The notes: generated by a model from the letters alone, not told the origin. A DNA stretch of 64,000 bases from Arachis hypogaea (GCF_003086295.3 NC_092042.1:46250137-46314136); one strand, 5' to 3'; positions 35,399 through 48,247 are shown, counted from the stretch's first letter. Program-made: numbers and translations.

Positions 35399-37667
35399 TC
35401 AATGTTGTGGACTCCCAACACCAAACTTAGAGTTTGGTTGTGGCCTCCCAACACCAAACTTAGAGTTTGATTGTGGGGGCTTTGTTTGACTCTGTATTGA
35501 GAGAAGCTTTTCATGCTTCCTCTCTATGGTTGCAGAGGAATATCCTTGAGCTTTAAACACAAGGTAGTCCCCATTTAATTGAAGGACTAGCTCTCCTCTG
35601 TCAATATCAATCACAGCTCTTGCTGTGGTTAGGAAAGGTTTTCCAAGGATGATGCATTCATCCTCTTCCTTCCTAGTGTCTAAGATTATGAAATCAGCAG
35701 AGATATAAAGGCCTTTAACCTTTACTAACACGTCCTCTACCAATCCATAAGCTTGTCTTACTGACTTGTCTGCCATCTGTAATGAGAATGTGGCAGCCTG
35801 TACCTCAAAGATCCCCAACTTCTCCATTACAGAGAGTGGCACAAGATTTATACCTGACCCCAGGTCACACAGAGCCTTCTCAAAGGTCATGGTGCCCATG
35901 GTACAGGGTATTAAGAATTTACCAGGATCTTGTTTCTTTTGAGGTAAATTTTGCTGAACCCATGTATCTAGTTCACTAATGAGCAAGGGAGGTTCACCTT
36001 TCCAAGTCTCATTACCAAACAACTTGGCATTCAGCTTCATGATGGCTCCAATATATTGAGCAACTTGCTCTCCAGTTACATCTTCATCCTCTTCAAAGGA
36101 AGAATAGTTCTCAGAGCTCATGAATGGTAGAAGGAGGTTTAATGGAATCTTTATGGTCTCTATATGAGCCTCAGATTCATTTAGGTCCTCAATAGGAAAC
36201 TCCTTCTTGTCTGGGAGACGTCCTATGAGGTCTTCCTCATTGGGATTCACGTCCTCCCCTTCCCCTCTAGGTTTAGCCATTTTGATTATGTCAATGGCCT
36301 TGCACTCTCTTTTTGCATTCTCTTCAGTATTTCTTGGGAGAGTACTAAGAGGAGTTTCAGTGATTTTCTTACTCAGCTGGCCCACTTGTGCCTCCAAATT
36401 TCTGATGGAGGACTTTATTTCACTCATGAAACTTAAAGTGGCCTTAGACAGATCAGAGACTATGTTTGCTAAGTTAGAGGTGCTCTGCTCAGAATTCTCT
36501 GTCTGTTGCTGAGAAGATGATGGAAAAGGCTTGCTATTGCTGAGCTTATTTCTTCCACCATTATTAAAGCCTTATTGAGGCCTTTGTTGATCCTTCCATG
36601 AGAAATTTGGATGATTTCTCCATGAAGAATTATAGGTGTTCCCATAGGGTTCACCCATGTAATTCATCTCTGCCATTGCAGGGTTCTCAGGATCATAAAT
36701 TTCTTCTTCAGAAGATGCCTCTTTAGTACTGTTAGATGCATTTTGCCATCCATTCAGACTTTGAGAGATCATGTTGACTTGCTGAGTCAACATTTTGTTC
36801 TGAGCCAATATGGCATTCAGGGCATCAATTTCAAGAAGGCGTCCCATTATTCACAGAATTCCTCTCAGAAGTGTACATGAATTGGTTATTTGCAACCATG
36901 TCAATGAGTTCTCGAGCTTCTGCAGGCGTTTTCTTTTGTTGAATGGATCCCCCTGCAGAATGGTCTAGTGACATCTTAGAGAACTCAGATAGACCATAAT
37001 AGAATATATCCAAAATGGTCCACTCTGAAAGTATGTCAGAAGGACACCTTTTGGTCATTTGTTTGTATCTTTCCCAAGTTTCATAGACGGATTTATCATC
37101 TTTTTGTTTGAAGGTCTGAATACCCACTCTAAGCTTGCTCAGCTTTTGAGAAGGAAAGAACTTAGCCAAGAAGGCCGTGTCCAGCTTATCCCAAGAGTCC
37201 AGGCTATCTTTAGGTTGTTAGTCCAACCATGTTCTAGCCCTGTCTCTTACAGCAAAAGGAAAAAGCATGAGCCTGTAGACTTCAGGATCTACTCCATTAT
37301 TCTTAACAGTCTCACAGATCTGCAAGAATTCAGTTAAAAACTGATAGGGATCTTCTGATGGAAGTCCATGGAACTTGCAGTTCTATTACATTAGAGCAAC
37401 TAGTTGAGGTTTCAGCTCAAAATTGTTTGCTCCAATGGCAGGGATTGAGATGCTTCTTCCATCAAATTTGGAAGTAGGTGTAGTATAATCAGCAAGCATC
37501 CTCCTTGAATTATTATTTTTTGCTGCCATCTCCTCTCCCTTTTCGAAAATTTCTGTAAGGTTGTCTCTGGATTGTTGTAATTTAGCTTCTCTTAGTTTCC
37601 TCTTCAAAGTCCTTTCAGGTTCAAGATCTGCTTCAACAAGAATATTCTTGTCCTTGCTCCTACTCAT
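35399..37667 (-). pseudogene. gag: gag-protease of element A (stops and frameshift)
   Basis: Start ATG 37667 (MSRSKDKNILVEADLEPER). The Gag core includes QKLSKLRVGIQTFKQKDDKSVYETWERYKQMTKRCP (about 37150-37050) and LDHSAGGSIQQKKTPAEA. A linker with EIDALNAILAQNK and WRNHPNFSWK follows, then an aspartic protease with CDLGSGINLVPLSVMEKLG (about 35870-35810) and CIILGKPFLTTARAVIDI. Breaks: TAA-TAG at 37383-37388, TAA at 37218-37220, a frameshift near 36840 and TAA at 36572-36574. The C-terminus has two in-frame 33 bp repeats (35412-35477). No zinc knuckle is seen. RT and integrase do not follow. Confidence 0.85.
35412..35477 (-). repeat. Two 33 bp tandem repeats at the end of the protease ORF
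   Basis: 35412-35444 and 35445-35477 are near-identical units that add an 11-residue repeat (NSKFGVGxPQP) to the protein. The core AACACCAAACTTAGAGTTTG resembles the inverted PPT sequence. Confidence 0.85.
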
Positions 37668-39210
37668 ATGAAAAAGAAGGGAACAGAAAATAATAATAGG
37701 GATCCTCTTTACCACAGTAAAAAGATTCCTTTATGTTAGTAGAAGAAGAAAAGAATAGAAGAAGTGAAAAGGTAAGAATCCAAACACAACGGGGAAGAGA
37801 GTGGGTTCGAATTCATGAGTGGAAGAGAAGTGTTAGTAAAAGAATAAATAAATAGAAAGAGATGAGAGAGGGAGAAATTCGAAAATTAATTTTGAAAAAG
37901 GGTTAGTGATTTTCGAAAATTAAGAGAAGAAATAAAATTAAAATTAAAATTTGAAACAATTAGTTAAAAGAATTTTGAAAAAGAGGGCGGTAATTTTCAA
38001 AAATTAGAGAGAGAAGAGTAGTTAGGTGGTTTTGAAAAAGATAAGAAATAGTAAAACAAACAAAAAATCAATTAGTTAGTTGAAAAAGATTTGAAATTCA
38101 ATTTTTGAAAAGATAGGAAGTTAGAAAGGATTTTCGAAATCAATTTTGAAAAAGATATGATTTGAAAAAGATATTTTGAAAAGATATGATTGAAAAAGAT
38201 ATTTTGGAAAAGATATTTTGGAAAAGATTTTATTTTTAAATTTAAAATTTGATTACTTGACTAACAAGAAACTAAAAGATATGATTCTAGAATTTAAAGA
38301 TTGAACCTTTTTTAACAAAAAAGTAACAAACTTCAAATTTTTGAATCAATCTCATTAATTGTTAGTAAAGTTTTCAAAATTTTGAAATAAAGATAAGAAA
38401 AAGATTTTGAAAAATATTTTTTTTAATTTTTGAAAATCATAAAAGAAAAATGAAAAAGATTTGATTTTTTTGAAAAAGATTTTGAAAAGATAAGATTTTT
38501 AAAATTGAAAATTTGACTTGACTTGTAAGAAATAGCTAAGTTTTAAAAATTTTTGACCAAGTCAACTTAAATTTTTGAAAATTATGAGCAAAATAAGGAA
38601 ATGATATTTTTTATTTTTTTAATTTTTAATGATGAGAGAAAAACAACAAAAATGACTCACAATATGAAAATTATGAATCAAAACACATGATGCAAGCAAG
38701 AACACTATGAATGTCAAGATGAACACCCAAAACACTTTGAAGATCAAGATGAACATCAAGACTTATTTTTGAAAATTTTTCAAGAAAAGAAAAACAAGCA
38801 AGACACCAAACTTAGAAATTTTTAATGCTTAGACACTATGAATGCAAAAATGCATATGAAAAACAACAAAAAACACAAAGCAAGAAAATATCAAGATCAA
38901 ACAAGAAGACTTACCAAGAACAACTTGAAGATCATGAAAAACACCATGCATGAGTTTCCGAAAAATGCACAAATTCTAAAAACATGCAATTGACACCAAA
39001 CTTAAAAATTGACTTTAGACTCAAGCAAGAAACACAAAATAATTTTGGTTTTTATGATTTTATTAAATTTTTTTTTGGATTTTTCGAAAATAATCTTGAG
39101 AAAAACGAAAATAAAGAAAAAAATTTTGAAAGATTTTTGAAAACTTTTTGAAAAGAAAATTACCTAATCTGAGCAACATGATGAACTGTCAGTTGTCCAA
39201 ACTCGAACAA
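37668..39210 (-). other. 5' leader of element A
   Basis: AT-rich and noncoding. It is homologous to the leader of B, with GAAAAGATATGATT units at about 38050-38500, but it lacks B's three-hairpin block. Confidence 0.65.
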
Positions 39211-39228
39211 TCCCCGGTAACGGCGCCA
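39211..39228 (-). other. Primer binding site (tRNA-Asp type) of element A
   Basis: On the minus strand TGGCGCCGTTACCGGGGA, 6 bases from the LTR end. It matches the tRNA-Asp-type site of Athila elements with one mismatch. Confidence 0.8.
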
Positions 39229-39234
39229 AAAACT

Positions 39235-40896
39235 TGGTGCACGAAACTGTGATTATCAACAATGGCTCCAATGACTTGGTGCTCTCAAACGTGAATCACA
39301 CTTTGTCACAACTCCGCACAACTAATCAGCAAGTGCACTGGGTCGTCCATGTAATACCTTACGTGAGTAAGGGTCGATCCCACGGAGATTGTTAGTATGA
39401 AGCAAGCTATGGTCATCTTGTAAATCTCAGTCAGGCAGATTATAATGGTTATAAAGGTTTTCGAAAATTAATAATAAATAAAGCATAAAATAAAGATAGA
39501 GATACTTATGTAAATCATTGGCGGGAATTTCAGATAAGTGTATGGAGATGCTTTGTCCTTGTTGAATCTCTGCAACATACTGCTTTCTTACTTTCAATCC
39601 TTCATATTCCTTTCTATGGCAAGCTGTATGTAGGGCATCACCGTTGCCAATGGCTACATCCCATCTTCTCAGTGAAAATGGTCCAAATGCTCTGTCACAG
39701 CACGGCTAATCATCTGTCGGTTCTCGATCATGTCGGAATAGAATCCATTGATTCGTTTGCGTTTGTCATCACGCCCAACAATCGCGAGTTTGAAGCTCGT
39801 CACAGCCATTCGATCCTGAATCCTACTCGGAATACCACAGACAATGTTTAGACATTCCGGATCCTCAAGAGTAGCTGCCAAAGGGTTCTAGCTTATACCA
39901 CGAAGATTCTGGTTAGGGAATTCAAGAGATACTCACTCGTTCTAAGGTAGAACGGAAGTGGTTGTCAATCATGCGTTCATAGGTGAGAATGATGATGAGT
40001 GTCACGGATCATCACATTCATCATGTTGAAGTGCAACGAATATCTTAGAATAAGAATAAGCATGAATTGAATGGAAAATAGTAGTAATTGCATTAACACT
40101 CGAGGTACAGCAAAGCTCCACACCCTTAATCTATGGTGTGTAGAAACTCCACCGTTGAAAATACATAAGTGATCAAGGTTCAGGCATGGCCGAATCACCA
40201 GCCCTCAAATTCTAAGAACTAAACGTACAAAGATGGATGCTAAGATAAAATACGAAAACCAAGATGTCTAATACAATAGTAAAATGTCCTATTTATACTA
40301 GACTAGCTACTAGGGTTTACAAAAATAAGTAATTAATGCAGAAATCCACTTCCGGGGCCCACTTGGTGTGTGCTTGGACTGAGCTTGAGCTTTACACATG
40401 TAGAGGCTTCTCTTGGAGTTAAACGCCAAGTTGTAACGTGTTTTTGGCGTTTAACTCTGGTTTATGACGTGTTTCTGGCGTTTGACTCTAGAATGCAGCA
40501 TGGAACTGGCGTTGAACGCTAGTTTGCGTCATCTAAGCTCAAATAAAGTATGGACTATTATATATTGCTGGAAAGCTCTAGATGTCTACTTTCTAAAGCC
40601 GTTGAGAACGCACCATTTAGAGTTCTGTAGCTTTAGAAAATCCATTTCGAGTGTAAGGAGGTCAGAATCCAACAGCATCAGCAGTCCTTTGTCAGCCTTC
40701 TATCAGAGTTTTGCTCAGGCCCCTCAATTTTAGCCAGAAAATACCTGAAATCACAGAAAAACACACAAACTCATAGTAAAGTCCAGAAATATGAATTTTT
40801 CATGAAAACTAATGAAAACATCCCTAAAAGTAGCTAGATCCTACTAAAAACTACCTAAAAACAATGCCAAAAAGCGTATAAATTATCCGCTCATCA
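39235..40896 (-). repeat. 5' LTR of element A
   Basis: It is 1662 bp, the same length as the partner at 13794. TGATGAGCGG start and CGTGCACCA end on the minus strand. The hairpin after the TATA reads GGCTG-GTGATT-CGGCC, which keeps its stem through a G:U pair. Flank CGTAC follows. Confidence 0.9.
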
Positions 40897-41318
40897 CGTA
40901 CGCACAACATCATGTGCATACACACAAGAGGAAATCTAGCACGAATTAGCACACGTGACTCACTTAAAGGAAAATGCCGGGGCCAATTTCTGGGCCTCTA
41001 GAGCCCAGTCTTGGACTTTCCGAAGCTGATTGGTTGATATGTCAAAGGGGCATCATTCCATGTCAAGTGGAGAGCAATTAGGATAGATTACAAACATGCT
41101 TTGGGTCATATTCTTGAGAGAGAAGCTCTCTCTTCTCCCTATAATTAAGGTAGATTAGGTTAGATCTCTCTTAGATTTAGGTTTAATTTTTGTTTTCATT
41201 TAGTTTTCCTTGCCATTTATTGCTATTGCACCTTGTTCTTTACTTCTATTTGTTATTTCCCTTCTTTTGTTCCTTTATGTTTATGACACTTTGTTACTTT
41301 TAATTCCAACTAATGCAG
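40897..41318 (+). repeat. Element H 3' LTR, segment 2 of 3
   Basis: It resumes after element A and is cut again by a solo LTR. No gene is seen. Confidence 0.75.
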
Positions 41319-43540
41319 TGATGCCAAGGCATCTTATGCTAGTTTCACTAGCCTCTTTCTTTTGATTTCATTAGGTTTTATGCACTTTCTTTAGCTATAA
41401 GCAATCATTTGGGTTAAAAGTTCATATACACCTTGATTCATTCAAACATAGTTAATTTAATGCTTTTTCATGAGATTTATGCCATAATTACTTGTGAGCT
41501 AAGAATGATGCAATCTCTCATGATATTAGCAAGGCTTTGATACATGTATTGCTTGATGATAGGTGAAGAAAAGCATGGAAGGAGGTTGAAGAATGGCCAT
41601 GGAAAGAAGGAGGAGAAACAACGTTGGTGGCCAAAGTTGGACCACTAACGTTGCCTCAAATGTTGGAGGGAAGGCAGAGCAAATTTGCTGCATAATTCTG
41701 ATACTCACGTTGGAGGGAACGTTGGCAAGCCAACGTTACCCCCAACGTTTGTGATATAATGTGCTTTTGGAAAATTTGGAAAAATAATGGCAACGCGTAC
41801 GCGTACCATACACGCACGCGTGGGTAGTGAATTTTGACAATCCACGCGCATGCGTAGGTGGCTCGCATGCGTGGATAGGCCAATGTTGGAGGGAACGTTG
41901 CCAGTCCAACGTTGATGCCAACGTGCGCGATTTAAGCTCCAAAACTTGATTTTGAAAAAGGCGCATCGACGCGCATGCATATGTACGCGTACGCGTGAGC
42001 ATGAATTTTGGCAATCCACGCGCACGCATAGGTGACGCGCACGCGTGGATAATTCAACGTTGGAGGGATTGTTGCCAATCAAACACTAGGTTCAATGTCT
42101 TCGAAAAGCTTTCAAAACTAGAATTGGGGAAATTGCATCCACGCAGACGCGTCACTCACGCGGACGTGTCACTCACGCGGATGTGTGGATGAGCATCTGA
42201 ATCTCAAACACGCACATGCGTAGGACGTGCAAACGCGTGAAATGGTAAAATATACCATCCACGCGTACGCGTATGCGACGCGTACGCGTGGATAAGCGAA
42301 TGTTGGTACCCCAACGTTGAGTCAAACGTTGCTCAGAACCCCCAAAATCCATTTTCTCTAAAACGTTTGACTCAACGTTTACCCTCAAACGTGGACTCCA
42401 ACTTGGGCATCAGAACTCTGTAAATCAAGCACATCTCTTCTCAACAGCATTGGAGCCACTTCAATCCATCTCAATAAAGGCCAAAAGCTGAATTCAAAGA
42501 CTGAAGGATCAATTGAAGAAAGTGTATAAATAGCTTAGAGTTTAAGTTAGTTAGGGGGGCTTACACACTGAGTGCTGAGACTCTGCCCAATTTTACTTTC
42601 TCTGTACTTTATCTTTCTGCAATGTATTTTTCAATTTCATTTTCCATTCTGAGAGCTATGAGTAACTAAACCCCTTTCATTGGGTTATGGAGCTCTATTG
42701 TAATTCAATGGATCAATATTAGTTTTCATTCTTCTTCCTCTATCTTTTCTCTTGATTTTTTTAGAAAGCTTTCGATCTTAATTCAATTGGATAGTTGTCT
42801 TGACAGAAAAGCTATTCATAATTGGAATTCCTTTGATCCTTGAGAGAGGGATGAGGAATTCATGCTAGAATTGCTTTCTCACATTGGATTAGGTTGGGGT
42901 TTGGATGGATATTGTGACATTTAATCCTGCCAATACCTTGATCTATGAATCTGTGTGGTATAGTCAGTGACCGAATGTCATCTCTTCCCATGAGCAATTA
43001 AATCAAGACATTGGGCAATTGTTCAAGCTTAGAGAGATTGGTGAGCCAAGACATTGGAATCCAATCACCTAAGATTGCCAAGTAAAGTCAATGAATGCAT
43101 TGATTGAGGAAGAGATGAGAATGATTTGATCTGGAGAGTTCAATATCTCCTAACACCCAATGAATCCCCAATTCTGATCTCACCCATTCTATTTACATTC
43201 TGCCTTTTTAATTTGATGCTTAATCCCCAATCCCATTTAATTTCTTGCAATTTAAGCTTATGCACTTTAAATACCTGCAATTTACATTTTTGCTTCTTAC
43301 AATTCTGCCATTTACCTTCAGTCGTTTACATTTCTTGCACTTTAAGTTTCCTGCCAATTTAATTTCTGCAATTCTTACTTCTAATCAGATTCAGCTCAAC
43401 TAGAACAATTCTCCAATTAACATTGATCAACCAACCAATCCCTGTGGAATTCGATCTCACTCTATAGTGAGTTTTTACTTGACGACAATTCGGTGCACTT
43501 GCCAGTAGCAATTTGTTGTGAGACAAGTTTTCGTGCATCA
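41319..43540 (+). repeat. Solo LTR of another gypsy family (2,222 bp)
   Basis: It begins TGATGCCAAGGCATC and ends TTTTCGTGCATCA. Flanks TGCAG (41314-41318) and TGCAA (43541-43545) fit a 5 bp target duplication with one change. It has a TATA box at 42525-42533 (TATAAATAG), CpG palindromes (ACGCGTACGCGT types) at about 41788-42295 and CCAACGTTGG-type palindromes from 41620. No internal region is present, so it is most likely the product of LTR-LTR recombination. Confidence 0.8.
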
Positions 43541-44282
43541 TGCAATTCATGTTTTATGTTTCTTATTATTTAATTTAGTTGTTATTATTGTTTTCATACA
43601 TATGGTAGTTGTAGAATTTATTATTTCTTGTTATTTTACCATGCTTTTCTTTTATGCCTTCCAAGTGTTTGATAAAATGCTTGGTTGGATTTTTGCCTAG
43701 TTTTTCACACTCTTGGTTAGGAAATTAGGTAATTAGGTGAACTTGAGTTGTGGATGTCTATTCATCATTGTGTTAAGATTGTTAGTTGATTTGGTTTCCA
43801 ATAACTCTAAGCCTTCCATTAATAGAGTTGGCTAGGACTTGTGGATTGAGATCAATTATGCCCTTTTGACAAATTCTCGATGTTAGGATTGACTAATTGG
43901 GATTAATTCTACACAATTACCATGTTTATGGTCTATAACTAGGATAGAAATCCTTAATTCCCCAATTCTTTCCAAGAGCTCTTTTTGCCATTTAATTTTC
44001 ATTTTCATTGCTTTTACTTGCTTCCCATTTAATTACTTGCCATTTTAATTTTTTGCCTCTTATAATCAAACCCCCCCCCCAAATCCCCCATAGCCAATAA
44101 TTAAGCATTTCATTGCAACTCCTAGGAAAGACGGCCCGGGACTTAAAAACTCCTGGTTATTTTGTTTTGAATTGTGACATCTTATGAATTTAAAATTTGA
44201 TTAAGAGGATCCATTGCCAGTTTTGACTATACTTGCAATGGAAGAAATTCTATTTTCCGAATTGGCATAATCTTCTCCATCA
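43541..44282 (+). repeat. Element H 3' LTR, segment 3 of 3
   Basis: It ends AATCTTCTCCATCA at 44282. Its end region (GGAAAGACGGCCCGGGACTT, GACTATACTTGCAATG) parallels the end of element I's LTR. The three segments total about 1.48 kb, close to I's 1466 bp. Confidence 0.75.
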
Positions 44283-44659
44283 GAGCGTAATTTGGATTTG
44301 CTCTAGAAAAGTCTTACCCAGACCAGCTGCTGGGTTATATTGAGAGTGGGTAGAGACCGACACATGAGCTCATGATCTGCACCAGGACTAAACATGCATC
44401 ATACTTGTTTGCCGCATAGCTTTCTAAAATGCATTCTATATGTGTGCACTTTCTTTATTGTATGTTGTCTTCTGTATCATCTACCTTTCTACTATTTTCT
44501 TGCACTTTCTATTTGTTTGTTATATTGTTGTATTGTGTGTTCGAGTATTATTACCTGGCAATGATAAGGAATTAATGAATGTAAATAACAAACCCCAACC
44601 TTACTAAGAACTCCCAGTTCTTACCCTTTTTCACCTTCCTTTATATTGAGACGGGAGTA
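44283..44659. other. Unassigned sequence right of element H
   Basis: No gene, repeat unit or element boundary could be identified. Confidence 0.3.
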
Positions 44660-45226
44660 ATGTTCTATGAGTTTGATCTTCTGTTTATCTACGAGGACCC
44701 GATGTTTGGGAGCTACTATGTTTTGGGCGCAGAGCCTCATGTTCGTTTGTACATATTATGTGACATACACTTTACACACCCAATAGACAGTTCGTACTTC
44801 AACCCGAACCATCCATGTGTCTTCCCTCTTTCATGGTTACATTCTGACAGTCACGGTCATCCGTTTCCTGATTCACCGATTCACGCTCAACATGTACATG
44901 AGGCAGCACCTGAGCTTGATGTAAGTGAGGGATACCTTCCAAATCCACCTTTAGATGTCGTCCTACCTCCAATACCTCTGGCACCACCATCACCATCCGA
45001 GCAGCTGCAAGCACATTTTAGCCCATGAGGCAAAGTTTTAGCTCCTGCGTATGACAATGGACCTGTATTGGATTGTGGGAGTAGGAGTTCATCTGGTGGA
45101 ATGTCTTTTTTAGAGGATTCAGAGGAAATAGATCCAAAGGAAAATCTGGAAGAGGAGTTATCGCCTTCTGGGAGTGACGCATCTGTGGATGGATTGCACA
45201 GAGGCCTACCTAATGGTGATATTTGA
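44660..45226 (+). pseudogene. Unrecognised ORF with one internal TGA (188 codons)
   Basis: ATG at 44660. The frame stays open to TGA at 45224-45226 except for one TGA at 45026-45028. The product is aromatic and His-rich at first (FGSYYVLGAEPHVRLYILCDIHFTHP), then Pro-rich (LPPIPLAPPSPSEQ), then acidic/Ser-rich (LEDSEEIDPKENLEEELSPSGSD). The order of composition looks protein-like, not random. I do not recognise the family. It may be an accessory ORF of a retroelement, since it directly follows H's LTR. Confidence 0.45.
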
Positions 45227-45879
45227 GTTCAGTATGGAAAACTTCAGTTGGTATTCTTTTTGCAACATCCTTGCTTAGTACTTTTCAGTTTGGTGTCTCT
45301 TTTTTGTTAGTACAGAGAGAGAATAGGAGAGTTTAAAAGTGCTTTGCTAGCCTGGGCACCAATTAGGTGGCTTTTGTATGGGCCAGGGCCTAGGGTTTAT
45401 ATGTTCATATATGTATACATTTATCGTATAGGGTGTATGCTGACAGAATCTTTGAACGCTATACTGATGTGTGAAGATTTTTTAATATTTTTATTCATAC
45501 TTATGTTTGTGATATTATTTCTTTCTGTACACTCGCAATGATAAATCATTCAACATTTTCAAAAAAAAAGTTTCCAGTAAAATGGCGACGTGTTAACAAC
45601 GAGTCAGGCTTATATAATACATATTAGTTAATAAGTAGGAAGGTAAGTTAGTAGCGCTTAATTCTTGGTATGATCATGACATGCTAGGAGTTAGATTGTT
45701 ACATCTTCACTCGCAAGTCACAACCATACTTCATTACTCCACCACTACTGCTTCTTTTACAGTGCTCCTTCTTAGCTCTTTTGCGATACTTCTTCTTCGG
45801 CGGCCAACACTCCTCCTTGGCTCCTATATGTTGTGTCTACTATGTCTTCTTTGGTTCTTCTCTTCTGTGCTGCGTCTTT
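45227..45879. other. Unassigned AT-rich sequence
   Basis: No gene or clear element seen between the broken ORF and the presumed CACTA end. Confidence 0.3.
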
Positions 45880-46134
45880 CACTATAGGAAACATAAAGGA
45901 TAGCGATGGCAAATTGCCTACAGTTTCTCCATTTGCTCCAATTTGACAAGATAACTACGATTGACATCCGATCTTTTCAATGTGACATAGAATCAACTTG
46001 GATTAGCATCGATTCCATGAAGCCCCGGCACTAACCATAACCCAATATAGTGATTTCTCCCAAAATCAATTCAGATTACCCAAAATATGGAACCCGTGAA
46101 AGGAGAGTGGAAATAGCGAACCCCTCTTCTCTGC

Positions 46135-46470
46135 TCCACCATGGGCCGCTATGACACTGTGGAGTCGCGTGGCTGCCGAACCAACCTTCTCTCACTGTCG
46201 TTGATCGTTTTCCTCTACTCTACAGTGTGTGAATCTCTTAATCCCTCATTCATAATGTGCGTAACCCACCCATGTTCTCTGCTCCCCGTGCGCATCTGTG
46301 CCGTCTTAGAGTCGCGTTGCTGCCCAGATATCCTCCTCTCGCTGTTGTCGACCATTCCCCTCTCCTCCACTGTGCACGAGTCTGAGTTATCGTGGCCTCT
46401 CCTGTCACTGGTATATTCATCCACATTGCTCTTTTTCTCGTTTTCATTCTTGAGCACTTATAAAATTTGA
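46135..46470 (+). other. Diverged internal duplication in the CACTA body
   Basis: About 46141-46230 and 46285-46390 share GAGTCGCGTNGCTGCC, CTCTCNCTGTNGTNGA and CTCTACAGTGTG-like blocks in the same order. The ORF across it looks accidental. The rest of 45880-47480 holds no recognised gene. Confidence 0.4.
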
Positions 46471-47479
46471 AATCTATTTTCCTCAAGATTTGTATATATC
46501 TTCTTGGTTCAGATTATGATTTTAGGTTATTTTGATTCAGATTTTTCATCTCTATGTTTGATTAATTTAGTTTAATTGTGGCTATTTAGAGTTAAGAATT
46601 TTGATTCAGATTTTTATATATATTTGATTAATTTTGATTCAGATTATACTTTATGTTTAACTGGGTTAAGAGAATATCTCAACAGAATGTTAAGTAAAAG
46701 CAAATAAATTTAAATAAAACTTTTATTTTTTTTATTTCTGTTCTTGTCCACTGTCTAATGTAGCTAGGGAACACATGAGCTTTGGATTCTTAGTATATTC
46801 TAGGATCCTGAAAAATCTCTCATTGCATTCTAGGATTTTTGGAATTCTATTTTGTTGTTATTATTATTTTTTGTGAAATTATGTTTTGTTCTTATAATGA
46901 TATGAGTTGTCTATTGAAAATTATTACTCTCTGTGTGTATGAACTTTACTACTCTCTATTCTCTCTTTACCATTATTACTTGCCTAGAATGTCTTTTGTT
47001 ATCACAATCTTTCTTTGAATACAAATTGTTTCATAGATAACCGTCCAAGTTTCATAATTAGATTTATATTAGAAACTGTATAATTTTTTGCATTGATTTT
47101 CTTCTAATTGAAAGCAGCGAACATATACATATATAGATATTGTATTGATATTGTATTACATTGATTAATCCTTACTTGGTCAAAAGTGTGATCTGATAGA
47201 GTAGAGAAGCACATATAGATATTGTATTGTGTGAACTTTACACTTTCTATAATGATATGATTTATTGTGTGCTATTAAATAATATCTTTATGACATGACT
47301 TTATTATACACTCAACTTCTATCTTCAATCTTTAGCTTCTAATTAGTGTTCAATGAATATTAATAGAGTTAATTCCATCTTCAAAAGGCAACATTGTATT
47401 TTTTATTCCATTTTTTCTACTAAAAATGTTGATATTCTAGCTTTAATGATTATGTGCTCCATTACTACTGAATTTGGTG

Positions 47480-47547
47480 CAATCATGGCTTGAGCAATAT
47501 AATATTGATAACCTTTTTTGGATATACCGGAAAATATCCGTGCCTTG
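47480..47547 (+). pseudogene. PP2A-type phosphatase exon fragment, left of the copia element
   Basis: The last 15 bases encode NIRAL. Across the copia insertion the frame continues as DHIQ (53023-53034). This gives the segment that precedes the VPHEGPMCD block in PP2A/PP4 catalytic subunits. Upstream bases (CATGGCTTGAGC at about 47483) resemble the HGGLS codons in decayed form. Only a fragment is present, so it cannot encode an enzyme. Confidence 0.6.
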
Positions 47548-48231
47548 TGATAGGAATAAAACACAATTCCCTACTTGCAAGAATCAGAGGAGCAACAATA
47601 TCCACTCACAACAAGTATTAACACCAGCACAATAATACCCAATAGCAGTGGAAAAATCACATAAACCAAAAATTATAACCAAGTTATCACACCAAGATTT
47701 TTAACGTGGAAAACCTCCTCAATGAGAGAAGTAAAAATCACGAGTCACCAAGACCAGGATATAGCTTCACTATGATGAAAAATAGGGTACAAGAGAGTCA
47801 CAAATTACTGCACAAAACGTGCATACAACAAGCCAAACAACCCAAGCTTCAAAGCTTTCAAAACAAGAACAAGAAGATGAAAATACCACAAAAACAGAGC
47901 TACTGCGCGTGGCCAATATCTCCAGCTACAAATATCTAATTGAAGATCCGAACGGTGAAATCAAAGAACCAGATGTGTAGAATACACTGTCCAAATTTGA
48001 GCTCGATCCAACGGTTAACGAATCTGCAGTGACCAATTTACAGAGACAGCTTTGTGTATGTGCGAAAATGACTTTCTCTCCTCTTTTCTCTCTAGTGTTT
48101 GGTGTTCTCCTTGCAAATGACCTCTCTCTCTCTCAACCCTAACTCACCTCAGCCACTTCAACTAATCATGGGCTTGGATACTAGCATTTGGGCTTTTTCT
48201 CCACATAGGAAGGGAGCCCGAAAACCCAACA
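47548..48231 (-). repeat. 3' LTR of the copia element
   Basis: Minus-strand start TGTTGGGTTTTCGGG and end TTATTCCTATCA. The polypurine tract GAGGGGGAGATT lies next to it. Confidence 0.95.
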
Positions 48232-48247
48232 AATCTCCCCCTCACGA

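Larger units (their letters stand above)
13794..40896 (-). mobile_element. Element A: non-autonomous Athila-like element lacking RT and integrase, with nested element B
   Basis: Read on the minus strand: 5' LTR (40896-39235), primer site, leader, gag-protease (37667-35399), conserved hairpin, [element B], palindrome array, env-like ORF, 3' noncoding region, PPT, 3' LTR (15455-13794). Both LTRs are 1662 bp. The flanks CATAC (13789-13793) and CGTAC (40897-40901) look like a 5 bp target duplication with one mutation. RT, RNase H and integrase are absent between protease and the env-like ORF. This makes it a gag-bearing dependent element, comparable to the TR-GAG class. Confidence 0.85.

Noticed and set aside
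46141..46470. 109 aa ORF in the CACTA body
   Set aside because: Leu/Ser-rich, overlapped by ORFs on the other strand, with an internal duplication; no known domain.
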